In this document: piece after piece, positions 31,882 to 40,439 of the stretch
Numbering within the stretch: position 1 is the first letter of the stretch
Layout: each line of letters begins with the position of its first letter
From: an uncultured Clostridia bacterium
Lineage (GTDB): Bacteria; Bacillota; Clostridia; Oscillospirales; Oscillospiraceae
Length of the DNA stretch: 64,000 nucleotides
Reading direction: 5' to 3'
Assembly: GCA_937890525.1 (NCBI GenBank)
Contig: CALADI010000048.1
Location: 186,001 to 250,000 of the forward strand
Notes under the pieces: generated by a model
Told to the model about the DNA's origin: nothing
The model's input: only the letters and a program-made list of their open reading frames with translations
Databases searched by the model: none
Made by a program: the position numbers and the translations under genes

Positions 31882-32543
31882 TAGGTATTTTGGGGAAATC
31901 TGGGGAATACCCGGAAAAATCCCGCTTTTTTCGGCTCTGGGATGGGGGGATCGGGGATATCCAATGTAAACCGCTCGCACACATTGATGACCTGGGTGCC
32001 GTGGTACTCGTTGTGGCGGGGGATGTTCTGACCATAGCGCATGTGCACATGGCCATGGAGCAGGTATTGGGGATGGTAGCTGTCGATCAGCTCCAAAAAG
32101 GCGGCAAATCCCTGATGAGCGGGATCCTCGGCGTCCCCCACTCCCATGGGGGGTGCGTGGGTCACCACCACATCCACACCGCCGGCCTGCCGGATCTGGC
32201 GCTTCAGCCGCAGGATCCGGCGGCGCATCTGGGACTCGGTGTACTGGAAGTTCCCGGGGCGGTATTTGCGGCAGCCCCCCAGACCTAAGATCCGCAGTCC
32301 CTTGTAGACCACCAGCTGGTCGTCGATGCAGTCGCAGCCTTCCGGGGGCTTGGCATCGTAGTTGGTGTCGTGGTTGCCGTGGACATACAGCACCGGGCAC
32401 CGGGCCATGGTGACCAGAAAGGACAGGTACGATGCCTTCAGATCTCCGCTGGACAAAATCAGGTCATAGTCTTTCAACCGTCCGGGGACATAGTGATCCC
32501 ACAGGGCGGCGCATTCTTCGTCGGCTATGGCAAGGATCTTCAC
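31878..32543 (-). CDS. Calcineurin-like metallophosphoesterase
   Basis: The product is 221 residues. Metal-site motifs are present: SSGDLKASY, YVHGNHDTN, THAPPMGVGD and LHGHVHMRYG. The first motif is unusual, with MKILAIADEEC in place of the common DxH. The start is a GTG at 32543 that overlaps the stop of the BMP-type gene (GTGA), so the two are translated together. The substrate is unknown; pairing with a nucleoside-binding fold hints at nucleotides, which is only an inference. Confidence 0.88.
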   Translation of the reverse strand: MKILAIADEECAALWDHYVPGRLKDYDLILSSGDLKASYLSFLVTMARCPVLYVHGNHDTNYDAKPPEGCDCIDDQLVVYKGLRILGLGGCRKYRPGNFQYTESQMRRRILRLKRQIRQAGGVDVVVTHAPPMGVGDAEDPAHQGFAAFLELIDSYHPQYLLHGHVHMRYGQNIPRHNEYHGTQVINVCERFTLDIPDPPIPEPKKAGFFRVFPRFPQNTY

Positions 32544-34471
32544 GGCTGCACCTCCTCAGGATTTTCTGGGGGGAATACCCCCAGCAGTTTGACCATGGGC
32601 CGGGAAATGGGCAGAACATCCTCGTACCGGGGGATGGAGCCCCGGACATTCTGGCACAGCCAGTCCATGTGCAGCAGATCGTCGGGGGACAGGGTGCGGC
32701 TGCCGTCGTTGATGACGGTGCCGTCTTGGGCGACGATCCGGCGGTGGAAGGGATCGATCAAGCCTTGGCGCAGACCGCTGCGGAGCATATTGGCAAGATA
32801 CCGCACTCCTTCGGGCAGGGCGTCCCCCAGCTTGATGTCCACCACGCCGCTGCTCATGCCCCACCAGTAGTTGACGATCTTGCCGCCTTTTTCCGTGTCC
32901 CAAGCACCGCTGAGCATGGAGCGGATGACATTTTCATAGAATCTGCCCCACATCCACGTGGGCGAACCCAGGGGGATCATGGTGCCGTCGTGCTGGATCA
33001 TGTAGGTGCCCGAATCCGTGAGCAGCCGATCCTCCACCGGGGTGTCCCGGTTGGAGATGACGAAGATCCCCTCCCGCTGGAACTCCACCGTGGGTTCGCC
33101 GGGCAGGCAGGACCAACGCAGTTCGATCACCGCATTGGGGTTGGTCATCTGGGCGCCTAGAGCAAAGGCGTTGATGGCGGCGGGGACGCCGTGGATGGGG
33201 TAGGAGCCCACATAGCCGATCCGGTCGTTCTTTGCCATGGCGCCGGCGATGGCGCCGGTGATGAACTTGCCCTCGTAGACCCGGCTGTAATAGGTGCGGA
33301 CGGTGGAATAGGGCATGTGCACCGAGCAGTTGAGCACCTTGATCTTGGGGTACTGGACGGAGATCCGCAGGCAGGAGCTGATGAGCTGGGGGGTGGTGGC
33401 GAAGATCACATCTGCCCCCGCCCGTGCCGCCTGCTCCATCAGTTCATCTGCCAGTTCCGGGGTGTCCGCCCCGAAGTAGCTGCGGACGCTGACCTTTCTG
33501 CCCAAGGTTTCCTCCAAGTGCTGGCGTCCGGCGTCATGGGCCATGGTCCAAGGGCTGGACTGGACGGTGCGCTGGTGGATGAATGCCACATTCAGGGTAT
33601 CCTTGCGGATGATCCGGCTGAACAGCCCGGTCTTTTCCTCGGTGGGCACCTCGGTGGACACCACCGGGGTGGGCAGGTCCATGGCGATCACATTGTCCCA
33701 CATGCTCTGCAAGGATGCATGGAGCTCCCCGGCGGACATTTTGCCCAGATCGGCGTAGGTGTACAGCTCCAGCCACAGCAGCAGGGCATCCTCCGGGTGA
33801 CTGTACAGCCCGCTGCCGCCCAGAGCGTAAAAGGCTTCCTTAAAATACTGGAAATAGGCACGGAAGCGGCGGCGGTCCTCCTCTGTCCAGACCTGCCCCG
33901 GGGTCATGCCGATGGCGGCAGTCAACTTGGCATACTGCCCCGGATGGGTGAACTGCACATCGTACAGCTTGCTGAGCTTATAGAAATCCAGAAATTCGTA
34001 GTATGCTTTGATTTGGGGATCTTCGCTTAGGGGGGGCACGATCCGGTGTACCACACCGGGTACCCGGGGAGCGCCGTAGTATTTCAGTACGCTGACCCGC
34101 TTGTTGCCCTCCTGCACATAGAAATTGCCCAGATATTCGTAGCAGATGATGGGATCCCGGATCCCGGTCTCACTGAGGTGGGCGGCGCACAGCGCCATCC
34201 ACTTCTGGGCGAATTCCGACTTGATATCCAACAGGGGGAGAAACCCGGCGGTGAAAGCGGTGATCCGCCCGGCGGTCTTGGTGCCCACGATCCGCTCGGC
34301 GGGGATGTCTATGGTGCCGATGTACTGGCTGGATTCTGCCAGAGCATCGCTGATGAGCTCGTCCAAAACGGCGGGGTTGGGATCCTGACCGTTCAGCAGG
34401 CGCTCTTTTGCTTCGGCCTTGCCCATGCGCAGGGCGCGGCTGTATTGTTCACGGATATCTGCCTGATTCAT
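32540..34471 (-). CDS. Cytosolic BMP (nucleoside-binding) domain protein with ParB-like N-terminus
   Basis: The product is 643 residues with no signal peptide or lipobox. Residues about 293-600 are a BMP/PnrA periplasmic-binding-protein fold (NVAFIHQRTVQSSPWTMAHD, GADVIFATTPQLI, GAIAGAMAKNDRIGYVG), normally an extracellular nucleoside lipoprotein. Residues about 50-150 resemble a ParB/Srx-like module: IDIPAERIVGT and then VQEGNKRVSVLKYYG, similar to the ParB G-x-HR-x2-A-x-K motif. A helical region (155-285) joins them. It may be a cytosolic nucleoside sensor. It has its own promoter and is coupled to the phosphoesterase gene. Confidence 0.75.
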   Translation of the reverse strand: MNQADIREQYSRALRMGKAEAKERLLNGQDPNPAVLDELISDALAESSQYIGTIDIPAERIVGTKTAGRITAFTAGFLPLLDIKSEFAQKWMALCAAHLSETGIRDPIICYEYLGNFYVQEGNKRVSVLKYYGAPRVPGVVHRIVPPLSEDPQIKAYYEFLDFYKLSKLYDVQFTHPGQYAKLTAAIGMTPGQVWTEEDRRRFRAYFQYFKEAFYALGGSGLYSHPEDALLLWLELYTYADLGKMSAGELHASLQSMWDNVIAMDLPTPVVSTEVPTEEKTGLFSRIIRKDTLNVAFIHQRTVQSSPWTMAHDAGRQHLEETLGRKVSVRSYFGADTPELADELMEQAARAGADVIFATTPQLISSCLRISVQYPKIKVLNCSVHMPYSTVRTYYSRVYEGKFITGAIAGAMAKNDRIGYVGSYPIHGVPAAINAFALGAQMTNPNAVIELRWSCLPGEPTVEFQREGIFVISNRDTPVEDRLLTDSGTYMIQHDGTMIPLGSPTWMWGRFYENVIRSMLSGAWDTEKGGKIVNYWWGMSSGVVDIKLGDALPEGVRYLANMLRSGLRQGLIDPFHRRIVAQDGTVINDGSRTLSPDDLLHMDWLCQNVRGSIPRYEDVLPISRPMVKLLGVFPPENPEEVQP

Positions 34472-34523
34472 GGAAGAAGTCCTCCTTGCTTGGCTGATCG
34501 CAGATCGATGAGATGATAGTTAC

Positions 34524-34552
34524 ATCATACCGCCTTTGCCGTTGGAATGCAA
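34524..34552 (-). promoter_or_regulatory. Promoter of the BMP-domain gene
   Basis: On the minus strand TTGCAT (34547-34552), a 17-base spacer and TATGAT (34524-34529). Confidence 0.65.
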
Positions 34553-34553
34553 C

Positions 34554-34585
34554 AAAAAGCGTGCCGAATTTTCCTCGGCACGCTT
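34554..34585 (-). terminator. Terminator of the dgk-nudix operon
   Basis: AAGCGTGCCGA (34557-34567) pairs with TCGGCACGCTT (34575-34585), with a T-run on the minus strand. Confidence 0.9.
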
Positions 34586-34608
34586 GAAATGGAAAAGATA
34601 ATGAAAAA

Positions 34609-35079
34609 TCAGCGCAGCTTTTCGCCGTTGAGCACCGCCTCCACCAGCCGGTCGCCGTGGTAGCGCAGCTTCAGCAGGAAGAAGGGGGCATCCTGCCACA
34701 GAAGATCCAGAAAGATCTGATCTCCCTCCCACTTGGGCAGGCGATCCAGAAATTCCCGGCAGACCCATTGCAGGTCGCCTTCGTCGCATTCCTTCAGCTC
34801 CCCGGTGAAGCCGTCGGCGGTGAACAGGTACATGAATTGGCAGTCGGCGGGAACTTCGGTGAGGAAGGTGACCACCCCCCGGCAGCGCCAACTGGTCAGG
34901 GTCAGCCCGGTCTCCTCCCTTGCTTCCCGGAGCAGGCACTCGTCGGGGGTCTCCTCCCCCTCGAATTTTCCCCCGATGCCGATCCACTTGTCCTTGTTGA
35001 TGTCGTTCTTCTTTTTCACCCGGTGGAGCATCAGCACCTCATCCCCCCGGGTGATGTAGCACAATGTGGTGTTCAGCAT
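34609..35079 (-). CDS. Nudix hydrolase (MutT/8-oxo-dGTP type)
   Basis: The product is 156 residues. The Nudix box is complete: GKFEGEETPDECLLREAREE then TGL. The N-terminus LNTTLCYITRGDEVLMLHR is that of MutT/YjhB 8-oxo-dGTP diphosphatases. The ATG at 35079 overlaps the end of the lipid kinase gene by seven bases. It likely removes oxidised or excess nucleoside diphosphate derivatives. Confidence 0.92.
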   Translation of the reverse strand: MLNTTLCYITRGDEVLMLHRVKKKNDINKDKWIGIGGKFEGEETPDECLLREAREETGLTLTSWRCRGVVTFLTEVPADCQFMYLFTADGFTGELKECDEGDLQWVCREFLDRLPKWEGDQIFLDLLWQDAPFFLLKLRYHGDRLVEAVLNGEKLR

Positions 35080-35972
35080 GGGCTCCCTCCGTTCTGGATC
35101 AGCCGGATGGCGTGGTGGAGGTTGCGGATGCGGATCTGGGGCGCACCGTCGGCCCGCTCCCCGTCCAGCGTCCAAGGCATATCCGGGTCGGGGGTCACCG
35201 TCAATTCCGGAGCGGAGCGGAAGGTGATCATGCTGCAATCATATTTCTGACTGCGCAGCGCCATAATGGACTCGTGGAGCTCCATGGGATCCTTGGGCAC
35301 CCGCACCAGCAGCAGTTCGAATTTGCCGTCACGCATATCCACCCGTTCGGAGGACAGGGTCAGGATGCCCCCCACCGAGGTGGAGTTGCTCACCGCACCG
35401 AAGATGAAATCGTCCTCGATAATCTCGTCCGCCAGTTCCACCCGCATATGGGTGGTGCGGATCTGGGGAAGCTCTTGGATGCCCTCCAGAATGTAGGCAA
35501 GATGCCCCAGCGAATTTTTGATGCTCTGGGGGGTGGAGTAGGACGCCCGGGTGAATGCTCCGAAGGACGCCACATAGGAAAAATACCGGTCGTTGAAGGA
35601 GCCCACATCGTAGCACACCGGGCACCCATCCACAATGTCCTGCGCCGCCTGCACCACATTGGTGGACAGCTTCAGAGAGGATGCAAAATCGTTGGTGGAG
35701 CCGCAGGGGATATACCCGATGGGGCGATCCAGCCCGGTGGACAGGACGCCGCTGATGATCTCGTTCAGGGTGCCGTCACCACCGGCGCAGACCACCAGAT
35801 CAAAATCTGCCAGCCGATCCCGTACGATCCGGGTGCCGTCTCCTTGTGCGGCGGTCATATATACGGTGACCTCGAAGCCTCCGGCGTTGAAGGTGGAGAG
35901 GATCTGGGGCAGGAATTTGTTGGCTTTGCGCTGACCGGCGCAGGGGTTCATGATGAACAGCATTTTCCGCAT
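35073..35972 (-). CDS. Diacylglycerol/lipid kinase family protein
   Basis: The product is 299 residues. It begins MLFIMNPCAGQRKANKFLP and has the catalytic-domain motif VCAGGDGTLNEIISG, with GTLPxGSTNDFA-type IPCGSTNDFASSL. This is the DgkB/YegS/BmrU family, which phosphorylates diacylglycerol or related lipids at the membrane to recycle them into phosphatidic acid. It is the first gene of a two-gene operon with the Nudix hydrolase. Confidence 0.94.
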   Translation of the reverse strand: MRKMLFIMNPCAGQRKANKFLPQILSTFNAGGFEVTVYMTAAQGDGTRIVRDRLADFDLVVCAGGDGTLNEIISGVLSTGLDRPIGYIPCGSTNDFASSLKLSTNVVQAAQDIVDGCPVCYDVGSFNDRYFSYVASFGAFTRASYSTPQSIKNSLGHLAYILEGIQELPQIRTTHMRVELADEIIEDDFIFGAVSNSTSVGGILTLSSERVDMRDGKFELLLVRVPKDPMELHESIMALRSQKYDCSMITFRSAPELTVTPDPDMPWTLDGERADGAPQIRIRNLHHAIRLIQNGGSPC

Positions 35973-36023
35973 GGGGGCACCTCGCTTCCCGGAAAAACCG
36001 GATATCAGAATGATTCAGCGTAT

Positions 36024-36052
36024 ATTATACCGATTGCCCCGGGGCTTTACAA
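36024..36052 (-). promoter_or_regulatory. Promoter of the lipid kinase operon
   Basis: On the minus strand TTGTAA (36047-36052), a 17-base spacer and TATAAT (36024-36029). Confidence 0.7.
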
Positions 36053-36080
36053 GAAGATGCTGTCAAAATTCAGAAATGCT

Positions 36081-36776
36081 TTACAATTCCTCCGGAGGGA
36101 ACCGGCGGTAGACCTGACCCGGTTCCAGTGGGCAATGGCGCAGCCGGGCAAGCTGGGACACGGTGACGAACCGGTAGCCCTGGGCTTGCAGCCGGTCGAT
36201 GAGTTCCAGCGCCGCATCCACAGAACTGTCGTACATATCGTGCATCAGGATCACCGCTCCGTCGTGGATCTGCTCCATCACCGCCGTTTCGATGGATTCG
36301 GTATTCCGGGTGTTCCAGTCCATGGGATCCACCGACCACGAGATGACGGACAGCCCCATGTCCCGGCAGACCGTTTCCACCTGGGGGGCATCGATCCCTC
36401 CCGGGGGACGCAGCAGGTGGACGGGGCAGTTTTCGGGCAGCAGAGCGAGGGTGTCCTCCAGCTCCTGCCGCAGGGCGGAGGCGGACAGCTCTGCCATGGA
36501 GGTGTGGGAATATCCGTGCAGCCCGATCTCGTGCCCCTGCCGGTGGATCTGCTCGGCGAGGTCGGCAAAATCCTCCAGCCGGTAGCCGCACAGGAAAAAG
36601 GTGGCGTGGACATCCCGCGCCTGCAGTCCGTCCAGAAGCCGCTGGGTAAACCTGCCGGAGGGACCGTCATCGAAGGTGAGTGCCGCATATTTTGGTGCAG
36701 GGGAGGCCTGGCAGGGGCAGGTACCCAGAAGCGCGGCAGTTAAAATCAGCACGATCAAGCGTCGCAAAACAGTCAT
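36081..36776 (-). CDS. Secreted polysaccharide deacetylase (NodB domain)
   Basis: The product is about 231 residues. A signal peptide spans 1-24 (LIVLILTAALLGTCPCQA). The NodB domain has TFDDGPS (catalytic and metal Asp), HGYSHTSM (metal His pair), RPPGGID and VILMHDMYDS. It removes N-acetyl groups from peptidoglycan or exopolysaccharide outside the cell. The start is the ATG at 36776 or a TTG at 36767; AAAGGA touches the ATG, which favours the TTG. The gene stands alone. Confidence 0.92.
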   Translation of the reverse strand: MTVLRRLIVLILTAALLGTCPCQASPAPKYAALTFDDGPSGRFTQRLLDGLQARDVHATFFLCGYRLEDFADLAEQIHRQGHEIGLHGYSHTSMAELSASALRQELEDTLALLPENCPVHLLRPPGGIDAPQVETVCRDMGLSVISWSVDPMDWNTRNTESIETAVMEQIHDGAVILMHDMYDSSVDAALELIDRLQAQGYRFVTVSQLARLRHCPLEPGQVYRRFPPEEL

Positions 36777-36792
36777 TCCTTTCTGAAAACCT

Positions 36793-36821
36793 TTGACGAA
36801 GTGGGAAAAATGGGGTATGAT
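36793..36821 (+). promoter_or_regulatory. Promoter of the rlmA-type gene
   Basis: TTGACG (36793-36798), a 17-base spacer and TATGAT (36816-36821). Confidence 0.7.
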
Positions 36822-36848
36822 ATAGAAAAAAGAAGGGCGGGGAAGGAT

Positions 36849-37649
36849 ATGAATTTGATCTGTCCCATATGCGGTCAGCCGTTGGAGCATCTGGACGGCG
36901 GCTGTGGCTGTTCCCGGGGGCATCGGTTCGACTTTGCCCGTCAGGGCTATGTGAACCTGCTGGTGGTGCAGCAGAAGCATTCCCTCCATCCCGGCGATAC
37001 CCGGCAGCAAGTGCTGTCCCGTCGGGCGTTTTTGGAGGGCGGGTTCTACGAACCCATTGTAGAAGCGGTGAAATCGGCGGCGCTGCGCCACGGGGCGCAG
37101 GGACCGGTGCTGGATGTGGGCTGCGGAGAGGGATACTACGCCGTTCGGGTGGCACAGGCGCTGGGCGCAGAGCTGATGGGTCTGGATATCTCCAAAGAAG
37201 CGGTGCGCTGTGCTGCGGCAGCATACAAAGGACCAATGTGGGTCTGCGGCACGGCGTCCCATCTGCCGGTGGCAGATGACAGCGTAGGCACTTTGATGAG
37301 TATGTTTGCCCTGACCGTGCCGGGGGAGTTCCGCCGGGTCTTGGGGCCGGACGGCGTGTTCCTTCAGGTCTTGGCGGCGCAGGATCATCTGCTGGGACTG
37401 AAATCGGTGATCTATCCGGAGCTGCACCAAAAGCCAAAGGACAGCGTGCCCCAGCTGGAGGGATTCCGTCTGGCGGAGTCCTGCCCGGTGTCCTTCCCCA
37501 TTGATGTCAGCGGCGGACAGGTGATGAATCTGCTGTCTATGACCCCGCATGTTTGGCGGATCACCGCCGAGGGCGCCCAGCGTCTGGAAAAGACCGAGAT
37601 CCTGCATGACCGGGCAAGCTGTGTGGTGAATGTCTACAAGCCCTTGTGA
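36849..37649 (+). CDS. 23S rRNA (guanine-N1) methyltransferase, RlmA family
   Basis: The product is 266 residues. An N-terminal zinc finger (CPICGQPL, GCSRGH) is followed by RFDFARQGYVNLL, the RlmA hallmark, then a SAM-binding fold (VLDVGCGEGYYAVR). The family methylates N1 of G745 or G748 in 23S rRNA. Which guanine is modified cannot be told here. The ATG at 36849 follows GGGAAGGA. Confidence 0.92.
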   Translation: MNLICPICGQPLEHLDGGCGCSRGHRFDFARQGYVNLLVVQQKHSLHPGDTRQQVLSRRAFLEGGFYEPIVEAVKSAALRHGAQGPVLDVGCGEGYYAVRVAQALGAELMGLDISKEAVRCAAAAYKGPMWVCGTASHLPVADDSVGTLMSMFALTVPGEFRRVLGPDGVFLQVLAAQDHLLGLKSVIYPELHQKPKDSVPQLEGFRLAESCPVSFPIDVSGGQVMNLLSMTPHVWRITAEGAQRLEKTEILHDRASCVVNVYKPL

Positions 37650-37707
37650 CGGTCTTACCTTTCCCAAAAGGGGAGAAACGATACTGTAAAATCTGGAGAA
37701 TGGATGA

Positions 37708-38769
37708 ATGCTGGAAAAATTGAAGGCGGTGGAGTACCGCTTTGAGGAACTTTGTGCCAAATCGGAGCAGCCGGATTTTTATGCCGATCCCAAGCAAGCG
37801 GCTCGGCTCCTCCGGGAGAAGAACGATCTGGAGCCGATCGTTACCTGCTACCGGGCGTATCACGATGCGGTTCGGGAGCAGGAAGAGGCTCAGGAATTGA
37901 TGAGCGACCCGGAAATGCGGGAATTCTGCCAGCAGACCTTTCAGGAGGCCAAGCAGCGGCAGGAGGAACTGTACCGCCAGCTTCAGCTTCTGCTGCTGCC
38001 AAAAGATCCCAATGACGATAAAAATGTGATCGTGGAGATCCGGGGCGGCGTCGGCGGGGAGGAGAGTGCCCTGTTCGCCCACAGCCTGTTTCGGATGTAC
38101 TCCATGTACGCCAGCCGCCGGGGATGGAGCATCGAGCTGATGAACTATTCCGACACGGAACTGGGCGGTGTGAAAGAAGCGGATTTCGTCATCAACGGGC
38201 GGGGGGCGTACTCCCGGCTGAAGTATGAATCCGGCGTCCACCGGGTGCAGCGGGTGCCGGAGACCGAGTCCGGCGGCAGAGTCCACACCTCCACCGCCAC
38301 GGTGGCGGTGCTGCCGGAGATGGAAGAGGTGGATGTGCAGCTGAACCCCGCGGATATCGAGATGCAGGTGTTCCGGGCTTCCGGCGCCGGCGGTCAGCAT
38401 GTGAACAAGACCAGCTCGGCGGTGCGGCTGATCCACAAGCCCACGGGCATCGTGGTATCCTGCCAAGAGGAGCGCAGTCAGGTGCAGAATCGGGAGAAAT
38501 GCATGCGGATGTTGGCGTCCAAGCTCTACGAGATCGAGCAGGAGCGTCTGGATTCTCAGGTCACCGGGATGCGCCGCAGTCAGGTGGGTACGGGAATGCG
38601 GAACGAGCGGATCCGCACCTACAATTTCCCTCAAGGCCGTGTCACGGATCACCGTATCGGTCTGACCCTGTACAAGCTGGATGCGGTGATGGACGGGGAT
38701 CTGGACGAGATCATGGACGCCCTTGCCACCGCCGATCAGGCGGAGAAGCTGAAGCAGGCACAGGGCTGA
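37708..38769 (+). CDS. prfA: Peptide chain release factor 1
   Basis: The product is 353 residues. The GGQ loop is in ASGAGGQHVNKTSSAVRL. The codon-reading PxT-type segment is in RVPETESGGRVHTST. The C-terminus HRIGLTLYKLDAVMDGDLDE is that of RF1 rather than RF2. It ends translation at UAA and UAG. No PrmC methylase gene lies next to it. The ATG follows GGAGAATGG, and the gene begins the prfA-sua5-coaE-nucleotidyltransferase run. Confidence 0.97.
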   Translation: MLEKLKAVEYRFEELCAKSEQPDFYADPKQAARLLREKNDLEPIVTCYRAYHDAVREQEEAQELMSDPEMREFCQQTFQEAKQRQEELYRQLQLLLLPKDPNDDKNVIVEIRGGVGGEESALFAHSLFRMYSMYASRRGWSIELMNYSDTELGGVKEADFVINGRGAYSRLKYESGVHRVQRVPETESGGRVHTSTATVAVLPEMEEVDVQLNPADIEMQVFRASGAGGQHVNKTSSAVRLIHKPTGIVVSCQEERSQVQNREKCMRMLASKLYEIEQERLDSQVTGMRRSQVGTGMRNERIRTYNFPQGRVTDHRIGLTLYKLDAVMDGDLDEIMDALATADQAEKLKQAQG

Positions 38770-38802
38770 TATACTATATAAATAATAAAGAAGGTCATAA
38801 TC

Positions 38803-39837
38803 ATGAATACCTTGCGTTTATCCGCAGAGGATCCCAAGGCGGCATCCGTTGCGGCGAAGATCATACGCTCAGGCGGTCTGGTCGCCATCCCCACGGAGAC
38901 GGTCTACGGTCTGGGCGCCGATGGATTGAATGAACAGGCGGTGGCGAAGATCTTTCAGGCCAAGGGGCGTCCGCAGGACAATCCCTTGATCCTGCATGTG
39001 TCCCAGCCGGAGGAGATGGAGCGATTCTGCCACGATATCCCGGAGGAAGCTTACCTGCTGGCAAAAGAATTCTGGCCCGGGCCTTTGACCATGGTGCTGC
39101 CTGCCAAGGACATCGTTCCCAAGCGCACCACGGCGGGGCTGGATACGGTGGCGATCCGCTGTCCGGCCAGCGCCGTGACCCGGGAGCTGATCCGTCTGGC
39201 GGGGGTGCCCATTGCCGCACCCTCGGCCAATATCTCCGGCAAACCCTCTACCACCACCGCCGCCCATGTGCTCCACGACCATGACGGCAGGATCGACGCC
39301 GTCATCGACGGCGGGGCATGCAGCGTGGGGGTGGAGTCCACCATTGTGGATCTGACGGAGAAACCGGCCCGGCTGCTGCGTCCCGGCGGCGTCACCCCGG
39401 AGCAGCTGGTACAGGTGCTGGGGGAACTGACCATCGATGAAGCGGTCACCGCCCAGATCGACCCCACCAAGGTGGTGAAAGCGCCGGGGATGAAGTACCG
39501 CCACTATGCCCCCTGTGCCAGCGTGGTGATCGTGGCGGGCAGCCGGGAGAAAGCGGCGGAGTATGTCCATAAATACTACCAGCCCGGAGACCGGGTGCTG
39601 TGCTTTGAGGAGGAACTGCCTCTGTATGAAGGGTGCGATCCCCTCGCCTATGGAAAAGAGTCGGATGTGAACACCCTGTCGGCGGGGCTGTTCGATGCCC
39701 TGCGGATCTTGGACGATCCCAAGATCGGGCGGGTCTTTGCCCGGTGCCCCGAGGGCGGGGGCGTAGCCTATGCGGTGCAGAACCGGCTGAAAAAAGCGGC
39801 GGCATTCCACATTGTGGATGCGGAGGAAGCCCTATGA
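38803..39837 (+). CDS. L-threonylcarbamoyladenylate synthase (Sua5 type)
   Basis: The product is 344 residues. The YrdC domain (about 15-210) has IPTETVYGLGADG, KGRPQDNPLILHV and APSANISGKPS. The C-terminal Sua5 domain (about 235-344) makes this the long form. It forms threonylcarbamoyl-AMP from threonine, bicarbonate and ATP, the first step of t6A tRNA modification. It overlaps coaE by four bases. Confidence 0.96.
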   Translation: MNTLRLSAEDPKAASVAAKIIRSGGLVAIPTETVYGLGADGLNEQAVAKIFQAKGRPQDNPLILHVSQPEEMERFCHDIPEEAYLLAKEFWPGPLTMVLPAKDIVPKRTTAGLDTVAIRCPASAVTRELIRLAGVPIAAPSANISGKPSTTTAAHVLHDHDGRIDAVIDGGACSVGVESTIVDLTEKPARLLRPGGVTPEQLVQVLGELTIDEAVTAQIDPTKVVKAPGMKYRHYAPCASVVIVAGSREKAAEYVHKYYQPGDRVLCFEEELPLYEGCDPLAYGKESDVNTLSAGLFDALRILDDPKIGRVFARCPEGGGVAYAVQNRLKKAAAFHIVDAEEAL

Positions 39838-40439
39838 TTTTGGGCATCACCGGGGGTACCGGCTGCGGCAAGACCACGCTCTTGAAGCAGATCGAATGCA
39901 GGGGCGGTATGGTCTTGGACTGCGACGAAATCTATCATGAATTGCTGGAAACTGACCGGCAGCTGCTGAATGAGATCGAAAAGTGCTTTCCCGGTGTGGT
40001 TGCAGGCGGGATTTTGGACCGCAAGAAGCTGGGACAGCGGGTGTTCTCCGACCCGGATGCGCTGGCGAAGCTTAACGCCATCACCCACGGTGCAGTTCGC
40101 CGGGAGGTGGAGCGCCGGCTGGCGCAGAAGCCGAATCTGGCAGCCATCGATGCCATCGCCCTGTTCGAAAGCGGCCTGGCGCAGCTTTGCCATGTGACCG
40201 TGGCGGTGACAGCCCCCCGTGAGGATCGGGTGCGGCGGCTGATGAAGCGGGACGGCATCGACGGGGAATATGCCGCCAAGCGCATCGATGCCCAGCAGCC
40301 GGAGAAATTCTTCACAGAGAAATGTGACTATTGTCTGCGAAATGACGGAGATTTGCGGGACTTTGAGAAAAAATGCCAAGATCTGCTGGAGCAGATTTTG
40401 GGATCCTGCAACAGCTCAGGAGGAACGACATGGAGATGA
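39834..40439 (+). CDS. coaE: Dephospho-CoA kinase
   Basis: The product is 201 residues. The P-loop is GITGGTGCGKTTLLKQ. DCDEIYHELL and the lid region RLMKRDGIDGEYAAKRIDAQ are family marks. It performs the last step of coenzyme A synthesis. Its ATG overlaps the sua5 stop. Confidence 0.95.
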   Translation: MILGITGGTGCGKTTLLKQIECRGGMVLDCDEIYHELLETDRQLLNEIEKCFPGVVAGGILDRKKLGQRVFSDPDALAKLNAITHGAVRREVERRLAQKPNLAAIDAIALFESGLAQLCHVTVAVTAPREDRVRRLMKRDGIDGEYAAKRIDAQQPEKFFTEKCDYCLRNDGDLRDFEKKCQDLLEQILGSCNSSGGTTWR

